Source: Bdellovibrionales bacterium (GTDB lineage: Bacteria > Bdellovibrionota > UBA1018). Taken from it: 64,000 bases of DNA. The stretch spans positions 80,972 to 144,971 of the forward strand of contig JAEUWC010000014.1 of NCBI GenBank assembly GCA_016786465.1, given 5' to 3'. The translations under genes were made by a program, and so were the position numbers. Positions 18,091 to 27,275 of the stretch are shown here, in pieces. Within the stretch, counting starts at the first letter, position 1, and each line of letters begins with the position of its first letter. The notes beneath the pieces are model-generated. The model searched no databases. It was not told the DNA's origin and saw nothing but the letters and a program-made list of their open reading frames with translations.

Positions 18091-18403
18091 GCTGACGTTT
18101 AAGCATTCCGCAAAGGGGTTTGAAAAAACGGTCGACATCAAGGTCGGCGAAAGTGTCCTAGATGCCGCATTGAATTTTGATATTCCCCTGCAACACGCAT
18201 GCGGCGGGTTCTGTGCTTGCACCACCTGCCACATCAAGGTCACATCCGGGGCCGAAGCCGTCAGCGCGCAAGAAGATGACGAAGCCGATCGCATTCTTCA
18301 AGTCGCAAACTTGGCCCCAAATTCGCGCTTAGGCTGCCAAACCAAAGCCGCAGTCGCCGGATCTTCGATCACCGTCGAAATTCAAAACTGGGACGGTCTA
18401 TGA
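18074..18403 (+). CDS. fdx: 2Fe-2S ferredoxin of the isc operon
   Basis: Electron donor for cluster assembly. The 109-residue protein has the adrenodoxin-type ligand set ACGGFCACTTCHIKV plus a distal Cys in RLGCQTKA. It overlaps hscA by 17 bp and the next gene by 4 bp. No iscX is seen after it. Confidence 0.94.
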   Translation: MGNTAKLTFKHSAKGFEKTVDIKVGESVLDAALNFDIPLQHACGGFCACTTCHIKVTSGAEAVSAQEDDEADRILQVANLAPNSRLGCQTKAAVAGSSITVEIQNWDGL

Positions 18404-19950
18404 AATTCAAAGGTGCCTGCTACTTCAGTGCGCTTGCGTCATTGCTTTTGGCGACTAGCGTTTCGGCGAAGACGTTTACGTTTCGCCTGGCGTCTGAACC
18501 GCTGACTTTGGATTGGAACCGGGCTCACACGCCAGTTGAAACGTATTTGTTGATGAATTTGATGGAAGGTTTGGTCACTTTTGATGACGGTCTTAAAATC
18601 GAAAACCAACTGGCCAGTACATACACGCGTTCGCCAGATGGAAGGGTTTATACCTTTAAGATTCGCAAGGGCGTGAAATGGTCAGACGGCGTAGCGCTCA
18701 AGGCGCAAGACTTTGTCTATTCTTGGAAACGCCTGATCACCGCTTCGACGGCTGCTTCCTATGCGTACTTGCTATTTGATGTCGTGAATGCGGAAAAATT
18801 TTTCAAAGGCCAGATCAAGGATTTTTCCCAAGTCGGAATCAAGGCCATCGACGATTTGACTTTTCAGGTGACGCTGACCAAGCCGGTAGCGCACTGGATC
18901 TACATCCCCACTTTCTGGGTCACTTTTCCATTGCGCCAGGACATTGTCGAAAAGTACGGCGCGGCCTGGGAAAAACCTGGCCGCATGGTTACCGTGGGCG
19001 CTTACAGTCTAGAAAAGTACGAAATCGATTCCAAGATTGTGTTGAAAGCCAACGCCAATTATTACGGCACGCGCGGAAACATCGACGAAGCGGTCGGCCT
19101 TTTGGTCAAAGACGATTCAACAGCGATGACTTTGTATGAATCCGGCAAGTTTGACTTTGTAACGGATCTTTCATCCCTGGATCTGAAAAGATTTGCCGGC
19201 AAACCTGAATTGAAAGCTTTCCCCTATTTGAAGACGGCCTATCTGGGGTTCAGTGTGAACCGTCCTGCCGTTTCGAACGTCAAACTTCGTCGGGCCATCG
19301 GTATGGCGATTGATAAATCCAAGGTCGCCGGCCTTCTTTATGGCGGCCAGATTCCTGCAACATCTTTCGTACCGCCTTTGATGGCTAGCCATTCCAAAAA
19401 GTCGGGGCTTCCTTACGATCCGGCCCGTGCAAAGAAGGAACTGGAAAGCGCGGGGTTGGATCTTTCAAAACCCATTCAGCTGGAACTTTTGATCATGTCA
19501 CGCGACAAGTCGATGGTGATGGCTCAGTTCATTCAAGGTGAATTGAAAAAGAACCTGGGTCTGGAAGTCACGATTCAGCCGTTCGATAACAAAACGTACC
19601 GTGCGCAGGTAGCATTGAATCGTTATCCGCTTTTCTTGCTTTCGTGGTCAGCCGATTATCCGGATCCAGAAAACTTTCTTTCCCTTTTCATGAGCGATTC
19701 CGGAAATAACCGAACCGCTTGGAAGAATCCCTCGTTTGACAAATTGGTGGAAGAAGCACGGACGACTTTGGACGCAAAAAAGCGCGACAAACTGTATTCG
19801 GATGCTCAGAAGATTTTGGTCGAAGATCAGGCGCCGATTATTCCGCTTTATTATGAACCCAACACGGCTTTGGTTCGTTCCACGGTTACTGGTTTGACCC
19901 TGAATCCGCTGAATTATCTGATTCTGAAGAAGATCAAAATCAAAGAATGA
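18400..19950 (+). CDS. Peptide ABC transporter substrate-binding protein (OppA/DppA type)
   Basis: The 516-residue extracytoplasmic solute-binding protein of family 5 has a signal peptide (YFSALASLLLATSVSA), then LASEPLTLDWNRAHTP. The family 5 signature region is around YTFKIRKGVKWSDGVALKAQ, and the C-terminal lobe has SWSADYPDPENFLSLF. No lipobox Cys is present, so it is probably periplasmic and soluble. It binds oligopeptides by family knowledge. The matching permease genes lie at 24.6-26.4 kb on the other strand, and no ATPase gene for them is in the window. It overlaps fdx by 4 bp, so it is tied to the isc transcript. Confidence 0.9.
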   Translation: MKFKGACYFSALASLLLATSVSAKTFTFRLASEPLTLDWNRAHTPVETYLLMNLMEGLVTFDDGLKIENQLASTYTRSPDGRVYTFKIRKGVKWSDGVALKAQDFVYSWKRLITASTAASYAYLLFDVVNAEKFFKGQIKDFSQVGIKAIDDLTFQVTLTKPVAHWIYIPTFWVTFPLRQDIVEKYGAAWEKPGRMVTVGAYSLEKYEIDSKIVLKANANYYGTRGNIDEAVGLLVKDDSTAMTLYESGKFDFVTDLSSLDLKRFAGKPELKAFPYLKTAYLGFSVNRPAVSNVKLRRAIGMAIDKSKVAGLLYGGQIPATSFVPPLMASHSKKSGLPYDPARAKKELESAGLDLSKPIQLELLIMSRDKSMVMAQFIQGELKKNLGLEVTIQPFDNKTYRAQVALNRYPLFLLSWSADYPDPENFLSLFMSDSGNNRTAWKNPSFDKLVEEARTTLDAKKRDKLYSDAQKILVEDQAPIIPLYYEPNTALVRSTVTGLTLNPLNYLILKKIKIKE

Positions 19951-21068
19951 AGATTACGGTCGTAGGCGCAGGTCTGGCCGGAGCATGGACGGTTCGGGCA
20001 CTGCTAGAAGCATCCCCTGATATCCGCGTGTGCTGGATTGATCGTGCCGGCGGGCCTGCAAAAGGGTCTTCGGGAAATCGCGCCGGAATCTTCAAGCCCA
20101 TCCTAACGCCCACTGAAACGCCGGGGTCGTGGTTAAGCGTTCAAGCATTTCGGCATCTAGTCCGAGAACTTGAGGGCGCCACCTATGCGCGCGGGTATTT
20201 TTCGACCGAAGGCTTGGTTCAGATTCCCCAAGACGAAGCCGAAGCAAAAAAGCTTCAAACGGCCTTGAAAACCCGCGAATGGAAACGGGACATGGCAGTT
20301 GCGATTTCGGCGGACGGCATTCGCGAAAAGACAGGCCACGTGGGCCGGTTTCCTGGAATCTTTTTTCCAAAAGGGGGATGGCTTTCTCCGGCCGGATGGA
20401 TCCATGCCAGCTTTGAAGATCTGAAATCCCACCATGAAGATCGTCTGATCTGGGAATGGAATCGCGAAGGGATTGACCCGCAAGCCACGATGAGCCACGC
20501 AGACGCAATCGTTTTTTGCACTGCCGAAGATTCGGTTCGCCTGGAAGAATTTCGTGCGATCAAAACCCAGATCATTCGGGGCCAGATCAGCATCATTCGT
20601 TCGGCTAAGTTCACAGTCGGACCCTTGCCGGCGGCTTTTCACGAATACTGGATCAAGCTTCCGACGGGCGACGTGATGATGGGTGCCACCCACGACCGGG
20701 ATGATTCGGCAACGGATCCTAGACCGGGCGATCACCCGCGACTTTTGGAAAGGATCGGGCCGGATTTCTTAAAGGTATTCGAAGGCGACCCGCACGCGTT
20801 AGCGACCCCGGTGGAAATCCGCGCAGGCCTTCGCTTTGGGGTTGATACGCACATGCCCAAGATGGGCCGCCTGCCGAGGTCTTCGGAAACATGGGACTGT
20901 CCGGTCTACGCTTTGACCGCGATGGGATCGCGCGGAATTCTTTGGGCCCCGCTTTTGTCACGAATCTTAGCGGCTGAAATCTTGGGACATGACAAGGTGC
21001 GCGGAACTTCAACGCCGCATGAAGCCGTTCAAAAAATCAGGACTATGGTAGGGTTCCAGCATGCCTAA
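19947..21068 (+). CDS. FAD-dependent oxidoreductase, MnmC C-terminal-domain-like
   Basis: The 373-residue flavoprotein starts with the dinucleotide-binding motif ITVVGAGLAGAW and an acidic end of the second strand (CWIDRAGGPAKGSSGN). SSGNRAGIFKP resembles the MnmC oxidase domain, which removes carboxymethyl from a tRNA wobble uridine. The MnmC methyltransferase half is absent. It could instead be another DAO-family amine oxidase. It overlaps the binding-protein gene by 4 bp and the glycosyltransferase by 8 bp. Confidence 0.75.
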   Translation: MKITVVGAGLAGAWTVRALLEASPDIRVCWIDRAGGPAKGSSGNRAGIFKPILTPTETPGSWLSVQAFRHLVRELEGATYARGYFSTEGLVQIPQDEAEAKKLQTALKTREWKRDMAVAISADGIREKTGHVGRFPGIFFPKGGWLSPAGWIHASFEDLKSHHEDRLIWEWNREGIDPQATMSHADAIVFCTAEDSVRLEEFRAIKTQIIRGQISIIRSAKFTVGPLPAAFHEYWIKLPTGDVMMGATHDRDDSATDPRPGDHPRLLERIGPDFLKVFEGDPHALATPVEIRAGLRFGVDTHMPKMGRLPRSSETWDCPVYALTAMGSRGILWAPLLSRILAAEILGHDKVRGTSTPHEAVQKIRTMVGFQHA

Positions 21069-21819
21069 AGTCAGCTTGGTGATCCCGGTTTACAATGAAG
21101 CCGGTCACTTGAAAAAATTCTTCGAAAAGATCGACGGCTTGAAGTTGCCGGTCGAAAAAGAATTGGTCATCGTCGACGATTTTTCAAAAGATGGTTCGCG
21201 ACAGATCATTGAAAGCTATCCGTTTCAGTCGACCGTGAAGCGCGTTTTCCAACCCAAGAACATGGGCAAGGGTGCGGCCTTGAAAACGGGGATCCGGGAA
21301 GCGTCGGGTTCGATCATTGGGATCCAAGACGCCGATTTTGAATACGATATGAAGGATCTTCCGTCGTTGATCCAGCCGCTTTTGGATGACGACGCGGACG
21401 TCGTATACGGAAGCCGTTTTCGAAAAAACGCCACCCAGGTTCACCGAACTTTTCATTACATGGTGAATCGATTTCTGACGATGATGAGCAATTTTTTCAG
21501 CGGGCTTTATCTTTCGGACATGGAAACTTGCTATAAGTTCTTCCGCGCTGAAATCATCCAGAACGTGATCTTGGAATCGAATCGCTTTGGTTTCGAGCCT
21601 GAAATCACCGCCAAGATTTCTAAGCTAAAAGTTCGGGTGCACGAACTTCCAATTCGTTATTTTCCTAGAAATTACATGGAAGGCAAAAAGATCAATTGGA
21701 AAGACGGCGTTGCCGCGGTCTTTCATATTTTGCGGTTCAACTTGCTTCGAAGCCCCAAGGATTCCTTTACCGCCGAAATCCCCGAACACTATCGCGTGGA
21801 CGGTAGGCAGTGGCTTTAG
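21061..21819 (+). CDS. Family 2 glycosyltransferase
   Basis: The 252-residue GT2 enzyme resembles dolichyl/polyprenyl-phosphate mannosyltransferases: SLVIPVYNEAGHL, IVDDFSKDGS, the donor-metal motif as IQDADFEYD, then SDMETCYKFFR and the VHELPIRYFPRN motif. No transmembrane helices are present at the C-terminus. The likely role is transfer of a sugar to a lipid carrier or envelope glycan. The overlapping acyltransferase downstream supports an envelope role. Confidence 0.88.
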   Translation: MPKVSLVIPVYNEAGHLKKFFEKIDGLKLPVEKELVIVDDFSKDGSRQIIESYPFQSTVKRVFQPKNMGKGAALKTGIREASGSIIGIQDADFEYDMKDLPSLIQPLLDDDADVVYGSRFRKNATQVHRTFHYMVNRFLTMMSNFFSGLYLSDMETCYKFFRAEIIQNVILESNRFGFEPEITAKISKLKVRVHELPIRYFPRNYMEGKKINWKDGVAAVFHILRFNLLRSPKDSFTAEIPEHYRVDGRQWL

Positions 21820-22922
21820 CCGCAGGCCAACCCCGTTCGTCGCTGAATCTGCGACGTAACACCTGGATCGATGTCCTTCGCGGGGCTTCGGTGCTTTTGG
21901 TGATTTGGCTTCATCTTCAAATCCGCATTCCTTTCGAAAAATTTGCGCCTTTGGCAAGTTTGCCGCGCGAAGTCTGGAGAACTTTTTTTACGTCAGGAAA
22001 TGGCGGAGTCCGAATTTTTTTTACTCTTTCCGGGTTTCTGATCACGAAGTCTTTGCTTCGCGCCGATCCACAGTCGCGGCTTCATGCGCTGAAGTCTTTC
22101 TATCGGCGTCGGATTGCCAAAATTGTTCCGCCACTTTTGCTTTTGATGGTCGGCCTGACTTTGGGGCATTTCTTTCAAATTGAATTTTACACGATTCAAA
22201 ACGCAGGCGTTTCTTATTTTAGGGCGCTTTTTTCCGTGCTGACTTTTCACGTGAATTGGTTGGAAGGACAGAAGGGTTACCTTCCGGGCGGCTGGGATAT
22301 TCTTTGGTCCTTAAGTGTCGAAGAAGTGTTTTACCTGGGGTATCCGATCTTGATTTTTTGGGTTCGGAAACCGGCGCTTCGGATTGCGTTACTTTCTATA
22401 TTTGTCATTGCGGCACCGTGGGTTCGGGCATCGCATTCCGCAAACGAAATCTGGCAAGACAAGTCCTACTTGGGGTCAATGGACGCATTTGCGTTGGGTT
22501 GTATCGCCGCGATCGCGGACGAAAAGTGGGGTTCCCGATGGAACCGTGGTTTTCTTCAATGGCTGGGTGGGGCGGCGACGATCGGAATCGTGTGGGTCTT
22601 GGCAGTGAAAAAGTTCGACGTCTTCATGAATCATCGAGACCACGGTTTTGAAAAAACGATTCTTGCTGGGCTGACCGTCTTTTCAATCATCGGCCTTCGC
22701 GGTCTTCAAGCCAGGTGGCTTCGACCTTTGGCTGAAATTGGGCGCGCTAGCTATGAAATCTATCTTTTTCATATGTTCTGGGTTTTTGCGGGTGTCGCCG
22801 TCTATCGGGCGGTTGCCCCAGTCGCCTGGAACGCTTGGTTGATCCTGGCTTTGGTTACTGCTTTTTCCGTTTACACGGGATCATGGATCGAAGCCCACTT
22901 TTCCAGACGTTGGCTTCGATAG
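21810..22922 (+). CDS. Acyltransferase 3 family membrane protein
   Basis: The 370-residue integral membrane protein has about ten hydrophobic segments. It shows the OafA/YrhL-type pattern: RRNTWIDVLRGASVLLV at the N-terminus with the conserved His in WLHLQI, and FFTLSGFLITKSLLR. Such enzymes O-acylate surface polysaccharides or lipid-linked sugars. The start is GTG 21810, preceded by GGTAGG, overlapping the glycosyltransferase by 10 bp, so the two probably act on one glycan. Confidence 0.88.
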   Translation: MALAAGQPRSSLNLRRNTWIDVLRGASVLLVIWLHLQIRIPFEKFAPLASLPREVWRTFFTSGNGGVRIFFTLSGFLITKSLLRADPQSRLHALKSFYRRRIAKIVPPLLLLMVGLTLGHFFQIEFYTIQNAGVSYFRALFSVLTFHVNWLEGQKGYLPGGWDILWSLSVEEVFYLGYPILIFWVRKPALRIALLSIFVIAAPWVRASHSANEIWQDKSYLGSMDAFALGCIAAIADEKWGSRWNRGFLQWLGGAATIGIVWVLAVKKFDVFMNHRDHGFEKTILAGLTVFSIIGLRGLQARWLRPLAEIGRASYEIYLFHMFWVFAGVAVYRAVAPVAWNAWLILALVTAFSVYTGSWIEAHFSRRWLR

Positions 22923-22934
22923 GCACGGACCGTT

Positions 22935-23153
22935 TTACAGCACTTCAAATACCTTTTTCTTGGATTTCGCCCCCTGAATCAAACTGATCTTCGATTTTGG
23001 GGAATCGAAATAGTCACTTAAAAGTTCGATGATCCGTTCGTTTGCGCGTCCTTCCACCGGCGGCGCATTCACACGCACGATCAGGCTGCCATCACTTTGA
23101 CGTTCGACGCTTTCTTTCTTGGATCCCAGTTTGACTTGGACGTTGATGCGCAT
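22935..23153 (-). CDS. DUF167 (YggU) family protein
   Basis: The 72-residue protein covers the small DUF167 fold: VKLGSKKESVE, VRVNAPPVEGRANERIIELL, then FDSPKSKISLIQGAKSKKK. The function of the family is unresolved. It lies convergent to the acyltransferase (12-bp gap) and divergent from the lipoprotein at 23176, only 22 bp away. Confidence 0.85.
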   Translation of the reverse strand: MRINVQVKLGSKKESVERQSDGSLIVRVNAPPVEGRANERIIELLSDYFDSPKSKISLIQGAKSKKKVFEVL

Positions 23154-23175
23154 GGATCATGCTAGACTTAAAGGC

Positions 23176-24558
23176 ATGAAAAATTCCATTTCACTTTTTA
23201 CACTAGGGTTCATTTTTACAGTTTTCTTTTCGTGTGCAACCCCGACTATGCGGCCGGCAGGTGAAATCGAACCCCAGTACTTTGAAGAAGGAGTTCCTGA
23301 ACAGCTGGTGAGCAAACTGGAAGGCTTCGAAGAGAATGTTACCCGACGTGACGATCTATTCTCAGTCACCCCTTTCGTCCCGTTGATGGTTCAGATTTTG
23401 GGGCATAAGGACTTTCAGAGCCGAGGCGGAAAGATGGTCGACGACTTTATCAGGTCGCTTCAAAGCTTCCGACAAATGTACCTTGAGCAACGCGCATGCT
23501 TCGCGATCAACAGTCGCTCCGAATCCGGAGAAAAGGCGGGGTGGATGGCCTTCTTGGAGGCGGAACAAGACGGTCAAGTTCGACTGGTTAAACTGTACAG
23601 CGAAATCGTTGAAGCCAAGAATCGTGGATTTGGGGTAGGTGCTTTTCAGGAGACGAAAGGAGTGGCCTGTGTACTGGGGCAATTCAACTTAAAGAAGGGT
23701 TTTAACGTTTACTTGGTAGCGGCCCCGGACCGATCTTCTTGGGAATCGCATCTGATTCGAAAATTGAGCTGGCAGGAATCAGGTGGTTCCGAGCTTGAAG
23801 GGATTTCAGACTGGATGGATTCTTTAAGAAAAGTAGAAGACGCCGAATCCAATAAGAAAAGACCAGGACCATTTTTTAGCAAGGATCGCATGGACGGAAT
23901 TGCGACTGCAATTCGAGTCGACGATATCAAAACGGCCAAAGCGTTGATCCAAGGTGACCCAAAGAAGTTCTACCCGTCGGATTTCGCGGCATTATCGATG
24001 CTTTTTGCCCTAGGTGCAGTTCGTGGAAAAAAATGTGATGTGCACTTCATGACTGACTTGTTGCTGTTAGGGGCTCGCATTAATTCACAACTTCATAAAA
24101 TGGTTCAGTTTAAGGATGTGGATGAATGTTCAATTTATGCGCTTGAACACTTTCAATCGGTGCCAGAAAGGCGTTCAAAGGGTCTGACTGAAATCCACAG
24201 ACAGGTCACGCTTCGGTTGAAGGACCTGAGCTCTTTGATCACCAACGAAGCGAAACTAGATGAATTTTCTAATTGGATGTCGGTCGAAGCACGAGCTATG
24301 GAAGTGACTTCAAAACAATGTCAGACCCTTTCTGATACGACCTGCATTGAAATCGGAAAAATGAAGGAAGTCTGGAGGGAGAATTTTAAAGTCATTTCTT
24401 CGATGAATAATGAAAAGAACTTGAAAAAGGCCGAGCACCGAAAGCGCTTTTCGAAGGTTCTTTCGTTAGTCGGCCAGTTAGCGGGTGCTGGTTCCCAGCA
24501 GGGTCAGAAGCAAGGGTCGCCTAAGGTCAAAGCCGCAGCTGATCCCAAGTCGATCTAG
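23176..24558 (+). CDS. Lipoprotein of unknown function
   Basis: Unrecognised, 460 residues. MKNSISLFTLGFIFTVFFSC is a lipoprotein signal with the lipidated Cys at residue 20. The mature part is mainly helical and hydrophilic, with scattered Cys and a Gln/Gly/Ser-rich tail. ATG 23176 is chosen because it gives the signal peptide; in-frame codons upstream back to 23119 would bury it. It is monocistronic and converges on the permease genes. Confidence 0.65.
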   Translation: MKNSISLFTLGFIFTVFFSCATPTMRPAGEIEPQYFEEGVPEQLVSKLEGFEENVTRRDDLFSVTPFVPLMVQILGHKDFQSRGGKMVDDFIRSLQSFRQMYLEQRACFAINSRSESGEKAGWMAFLEAEQDGQVRLVKLYSEIVEAKNRGFGVGAFQETKGVACVLGQFNLKKGFNVYLVAAPDRSSWESHLIRKLSWQESGGSELEGISDWMDSLRKVEDAESNKKRPGPFFSKDRMDGIATAIRVDDIKTAKALIQGDPKKFYPSDFAALSMLFALGAVRGKKCDVHFMTDLLLLGARINSQLHKMVQFKDVDECSIYALEHFQSVPERRSKGLTEIHRQVTLRLKDLSSLITNEAKLDEFSNWMSVEARAMEVTSKQCQTLSDTTCIEIGKMKEVWRENFKVISSMNNEKNLKKAEHRKRFSKVLSLVGQLAGAGSQQGQKQGSPKVKAAADPKSI

Positions 24559-24568
24559 AGTTTTTGAC

Positions 24569-25462
24569 TTAGTCCACCAAACGCTGGGTTTTCGGGTCCA
24601 GTGCATCGCGAAGCCCATCACCCAAATAGTTGAAGGCCAGCAAAGTCAGAAATAGCACCACGCCAGGAAACAAAATCAAATGCGGGACCCCGCGCATCGC
24701 GCGGAATCCTTCGTTGGCCAAAGTCCCCCAGGAAGACAAAGGCGGTTCCAGACCCAGCCCCAGAAAAGAAAGAAAGCTTTCCGACATGATGTTCGTCGGA
24801 ATCTGAAAGGTCAGAGAAACAATGATCGGTCCCCAAAGATTGGGCAAGATGTGTTTCCAGATGGTCATGAAGTGGGACGTTCCAATGGCACGCGCCGATT
24901 CGACATAGGGAAGTTCGCGCGCTTGCAAAACCTGGCCGCGAACCAATCGGGCCTGAGTCACCCAGGCCGTCAGCCCGATGGCTAAAAGAATTCCAGACAA
25001 GCCACGACCCATCAGCACCATCAAAAGGATCGACAACAAAAGCGATGGGAAAATATAAAAAAGGTCCACTAACCGCATGATGATCTGATCCGTCCACCCG
25101 CCAAAATACCCCGCAAGTGCGCCCGTCAGCGTTCCCAGGATTAATGCAAAAAGCGCGGTCAAAACCCCCACGGCCAGCGACATCTGCGCGCCATAGATGA
25201 TTCTAGAAAAAAGATCGCGCCCCAAGGAATCCGTTCCCATCCAGTTGGACGCGTTGGGTGCTTTTAAAATCGCTTCCATGTTCTGCGCTTCATACGAAAA
25301 AGGCGCCACCCAATCCGCCGCCAACGCGGCCAGCGAAATCACCGTTAAAAAAATCAGAGACAAAAGCGCCGCGCGATTGGCGCGAAACCGTTTCCAACCC
25401 TTGGCCAGCGGACCATTTTTGGCTGAAGCAGCAGTTTTGGAAGTTGAAACCGCCGGGATCAT
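24569..25462 (-). CDS. Oligopeptide ABC transporter permease, OppC/DppC type
   Basis: The 297-residue inner-membrane protein has six predicted helices. It carries the OppC N-terminal domain (WKRFRANRAALLSLIFL), the family motif WMGTDSLGRDLFSRIIYG, and the ATPase-coupling EAA loop AIGTSHFMTIWKHILPN. With the overlapping OppB-type gene upstream it forms the channel of a peptide importer. The binding protein at 18.4 kb is a likely partner, though it is on the opposite strand. Confidence 0.92.
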   Translation of the reverse strand: MIPAVSTSKTAASAKNGPLAKGWKRFRANRAALLSLIFLTVISLAALAADWVAPFSYEAQNMEAILKAPNASNWMGTDSLGRDLFSRIIYGAQMSLAVGVLTALFALILGTLTGALAGYFGGWTDQIIMRLVDLFYIFPSLLLSILLMVLMGRGLSGILLAIGLTAWVTQARLVRGQVLQARELPYVESARAIGTSHFMTIWKHILPNLWGPIIVSLTFQIPTNIMSESFLSFLGLGLEPPLSSWGTLANEGFRAMRGVPHLILFPGVVLFLTLLAFNYLGDGLRDALDPKTQRLVD

Positions 25463-26373
25463 TGCCGAATCCTTGGGTCGACAAGCCCGTACATCAAATC
25501 CACCACCAGATTTGAAAGGATCAAAATCACGCCGTAAACCAAGGTCACACCCATCACCAGCGGGTAGTCCCGGTTTGTGACGGCCGACACGAAGTGCTTT
25601 CCCATTCCGGGAATCTGAAAAACCATTTCGACCAGGAAAGAACCGGTTACCAGATTCGCAGAAATCGGCCCCAGAATCGTCAGCACCGGAACCATCGAAT
25701 TCTTCATCGCGTGTTTGAAGACCACCACGCGGGACTCCAAGCCCTTGGCATAGGCCGTGCGAACATAATCACTGGTTAGGGCTTCCAAAAGGGATGCGCG
25801 AGTCATTCGCGCAATCATCGCCATCGGGCGAAAACCTAAAGTGATCACGGGTAAAACCATGGCGTCCCAGGATTCCCAAAGTGCCGGAGGAAACCAGCCC
25901 AAACCCATCGAAAAAATCAGGACCAGGATGCTAGCGACCAAGTAACTGGGCAGGCTAACACCAGCGATGGCTAAAAACATGGCGCTGGTGTCCCACCAGG
26001 TATTCCTTTTCCAGGCGGCAAGGGCACCTAATGGAATGCCCAATACGATGCTGAAAGCTAAAGAAAGCAGACCCAGCCAAAACGAAGTCGGAAGTGATGA
26101 CGAAATCAATTCGGCCACCGGTTGGCCCAGGTACTGAAACGATTCATTCAGGTCGCCGCGCAAAGCACCTGAAATCCATCGCCAGTACTGCATCAATACG
26201 GGTTCATGAAGGCCGTATTTTTCTTCAATTGCGCGCTGAATTTCCGGTGGGAAGGAACGTTCTGAATCAAAGGGTCCGCCTGGGGCAAGGCGAAGCAAGA
26301 AAAAGACTGCAACCGTCATCACCAAAAGTGTCGGCACTGCAACCGAAAGCCTTCTCAAAATAAAAGGGATCAT
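25459..26373 (-). CDS. Oligopeptide ABC transporter permease, OppB/DppB type
   Basis: The 304-residue inner-membrane protein starts MIPFILRRLSVAVPTLLV, the usual OppB opening, with LRLAPGGPF next and the EAA loop in AKGLESRVVVFKHAMKN. ATG 26373 is chosen over an earlier in-frame codon because it overlaps the stop of the DUF429 gene by 4 bp and gives the family N-terminus. It overlaps the OppC-type gene by 4 bp. Confidence 0.92.
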   Translation of the reverse strand: MIPFILRRLSVAVPTLLVMTVAVFFLLRLAPGGPFDSERSFPPEIQRAIEEKYGLHEPVLMQYWRWISGALRGDLNESFQYLGQPVAELISSSLPTSFWLGLLSLAFSIVLGIPLGALAAWKRNTWWDTSAMFLAIAGVSLPSYLVASILVLIFSMGLGWFPPALWESWDAMVLPVITLGFRPMAMIARMTRASLLEALTSDYVRTAYAKGLESRVVVFKHAMKNSMVPVLTILGPISANLVTGSFLVEMVFQIPGMGKHFVSAVTNRDYPLVMGVTLVYGVILILSNLVVDLMYGLVDPRIRQ

Positions 26374-27272
26374 CGCGGGGATTCTCCCATCAGACCGCCG
26401 TCCCACGCGGAAGCGTCTGGGTCAGGATACTGGATCCATTCCGAAGGAAAGCCCGCAGGCTTTTGAACCGTTCGGCCCGTATCCGACAACCATCCGGTCA
26501 CCGCGCAAACAAAGGCGTCAAACGAAGCCAGGCTTAAGCTCAGTTTTCGAAGGTCCCGATCATAGACAAAAAGCCCAAGTCGGTCGGCAAAGATTTCAAT
26601 CAGTTCCTGGCGGGCCTGTGCGCCTTCTTCGAGGCGGCGGTACGCCGTAATCAGGCGCTTCGATGCCCCAAATTCGTAGGCCAAAATCGAAGTGGAAAGT
26701 TTTGGGTGTGCTTCGCAGTGATCAAAGTTTTTCAAATGTTTTTGAAGGAAGTTCAAGCGCGCAACCAAGGGCCCGCGGGATCCGCCCAGGGCTTCGTCGA
26801 CTTCGAATCGATAGGGTTCTGGAAGTTCGGGCAATACTTCGTATCGAAGCCAAAGTTCCACGGGTCGCTGTGTGTAGGGCGTGAATTCCAAGACCCGAAC
26901 GCCTTCGTCGCGAAGGAAGTGCGACTTGCGCATTTTTTTCGACAAAACGCGCATCCATTTAACCGACGGCACGACGCATTTTTCGGGCATCGGGCATTTT
27001 TTTTCGCAGGTCACGCATGGGGGTAACGATAAGGCAGTGTCGAATGTCAAAAGCGTCTTACCGGGCTGGGGCGCTTTCAATTCATCCAAAAGTTCCAAAA
27101 GGGCCTGGTCGCTGGTTTGATCCGGTGCCTGTGGAACCCGGTCGTGGATGTCCAAAAGAAAAACCTTCTTTTGGTTGGGATAGTATTCCAGGGCTGCGAC
27201 CGAAGTTTTCTGGTTCTTCGCACCCGAAAGATTCAGACCCAAGTATCGGTGCGGGCGTGAATCCAAAACCAT
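26370..27272 (-). CDS. DUF429-like protein
   Basis: The 300-residue soluble protein has the DUF429 pattern, a predicted RNase H-like fold. The N-terminal strand YLGLNLSGAKNQ has an acidic partner in LLTFDTALSLPP. A C-terminal LASFDAFVCAVTGWL corresponds to the conserved D-A-hydrophobic-C/A segment. A Cys cluster CVTCEKKCPMPEKC at about residues 97-110 could bind metal. Function is unknown. It sits between the sugar kinase (3-bp gap) and oppB-like (4-bp overlap). Confidence 0.6.
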   Translation of the reverse strand: MVLDSRPHRYLGLNLSGAKNQKTSVAALEYYPNQKKVFLLDIHDRVPQAPDQTSDQALLELLDELKAPQPGKTLLTFDTALSLPPCVTCEKKCPMPEKCVVPSVKWMRVLSKKMRKSHFLRDEGVRVLEFTPYTQRPVELWLRYEVLPELPEPYRFEVDEALGGSRGPLVARLNFLQKHLKNFDHCEAHPKLSTSILAYEFGASKRLITAYRRLEEGAQARQELIEIFADRLGLFVYDRDLRKLSLSLASFDAFVCAVTGWLSDTGRTVQKPAGFPSEWIQYPDPDASAWDGGLMGESPR

Positions 27273-27275
27273 GAA

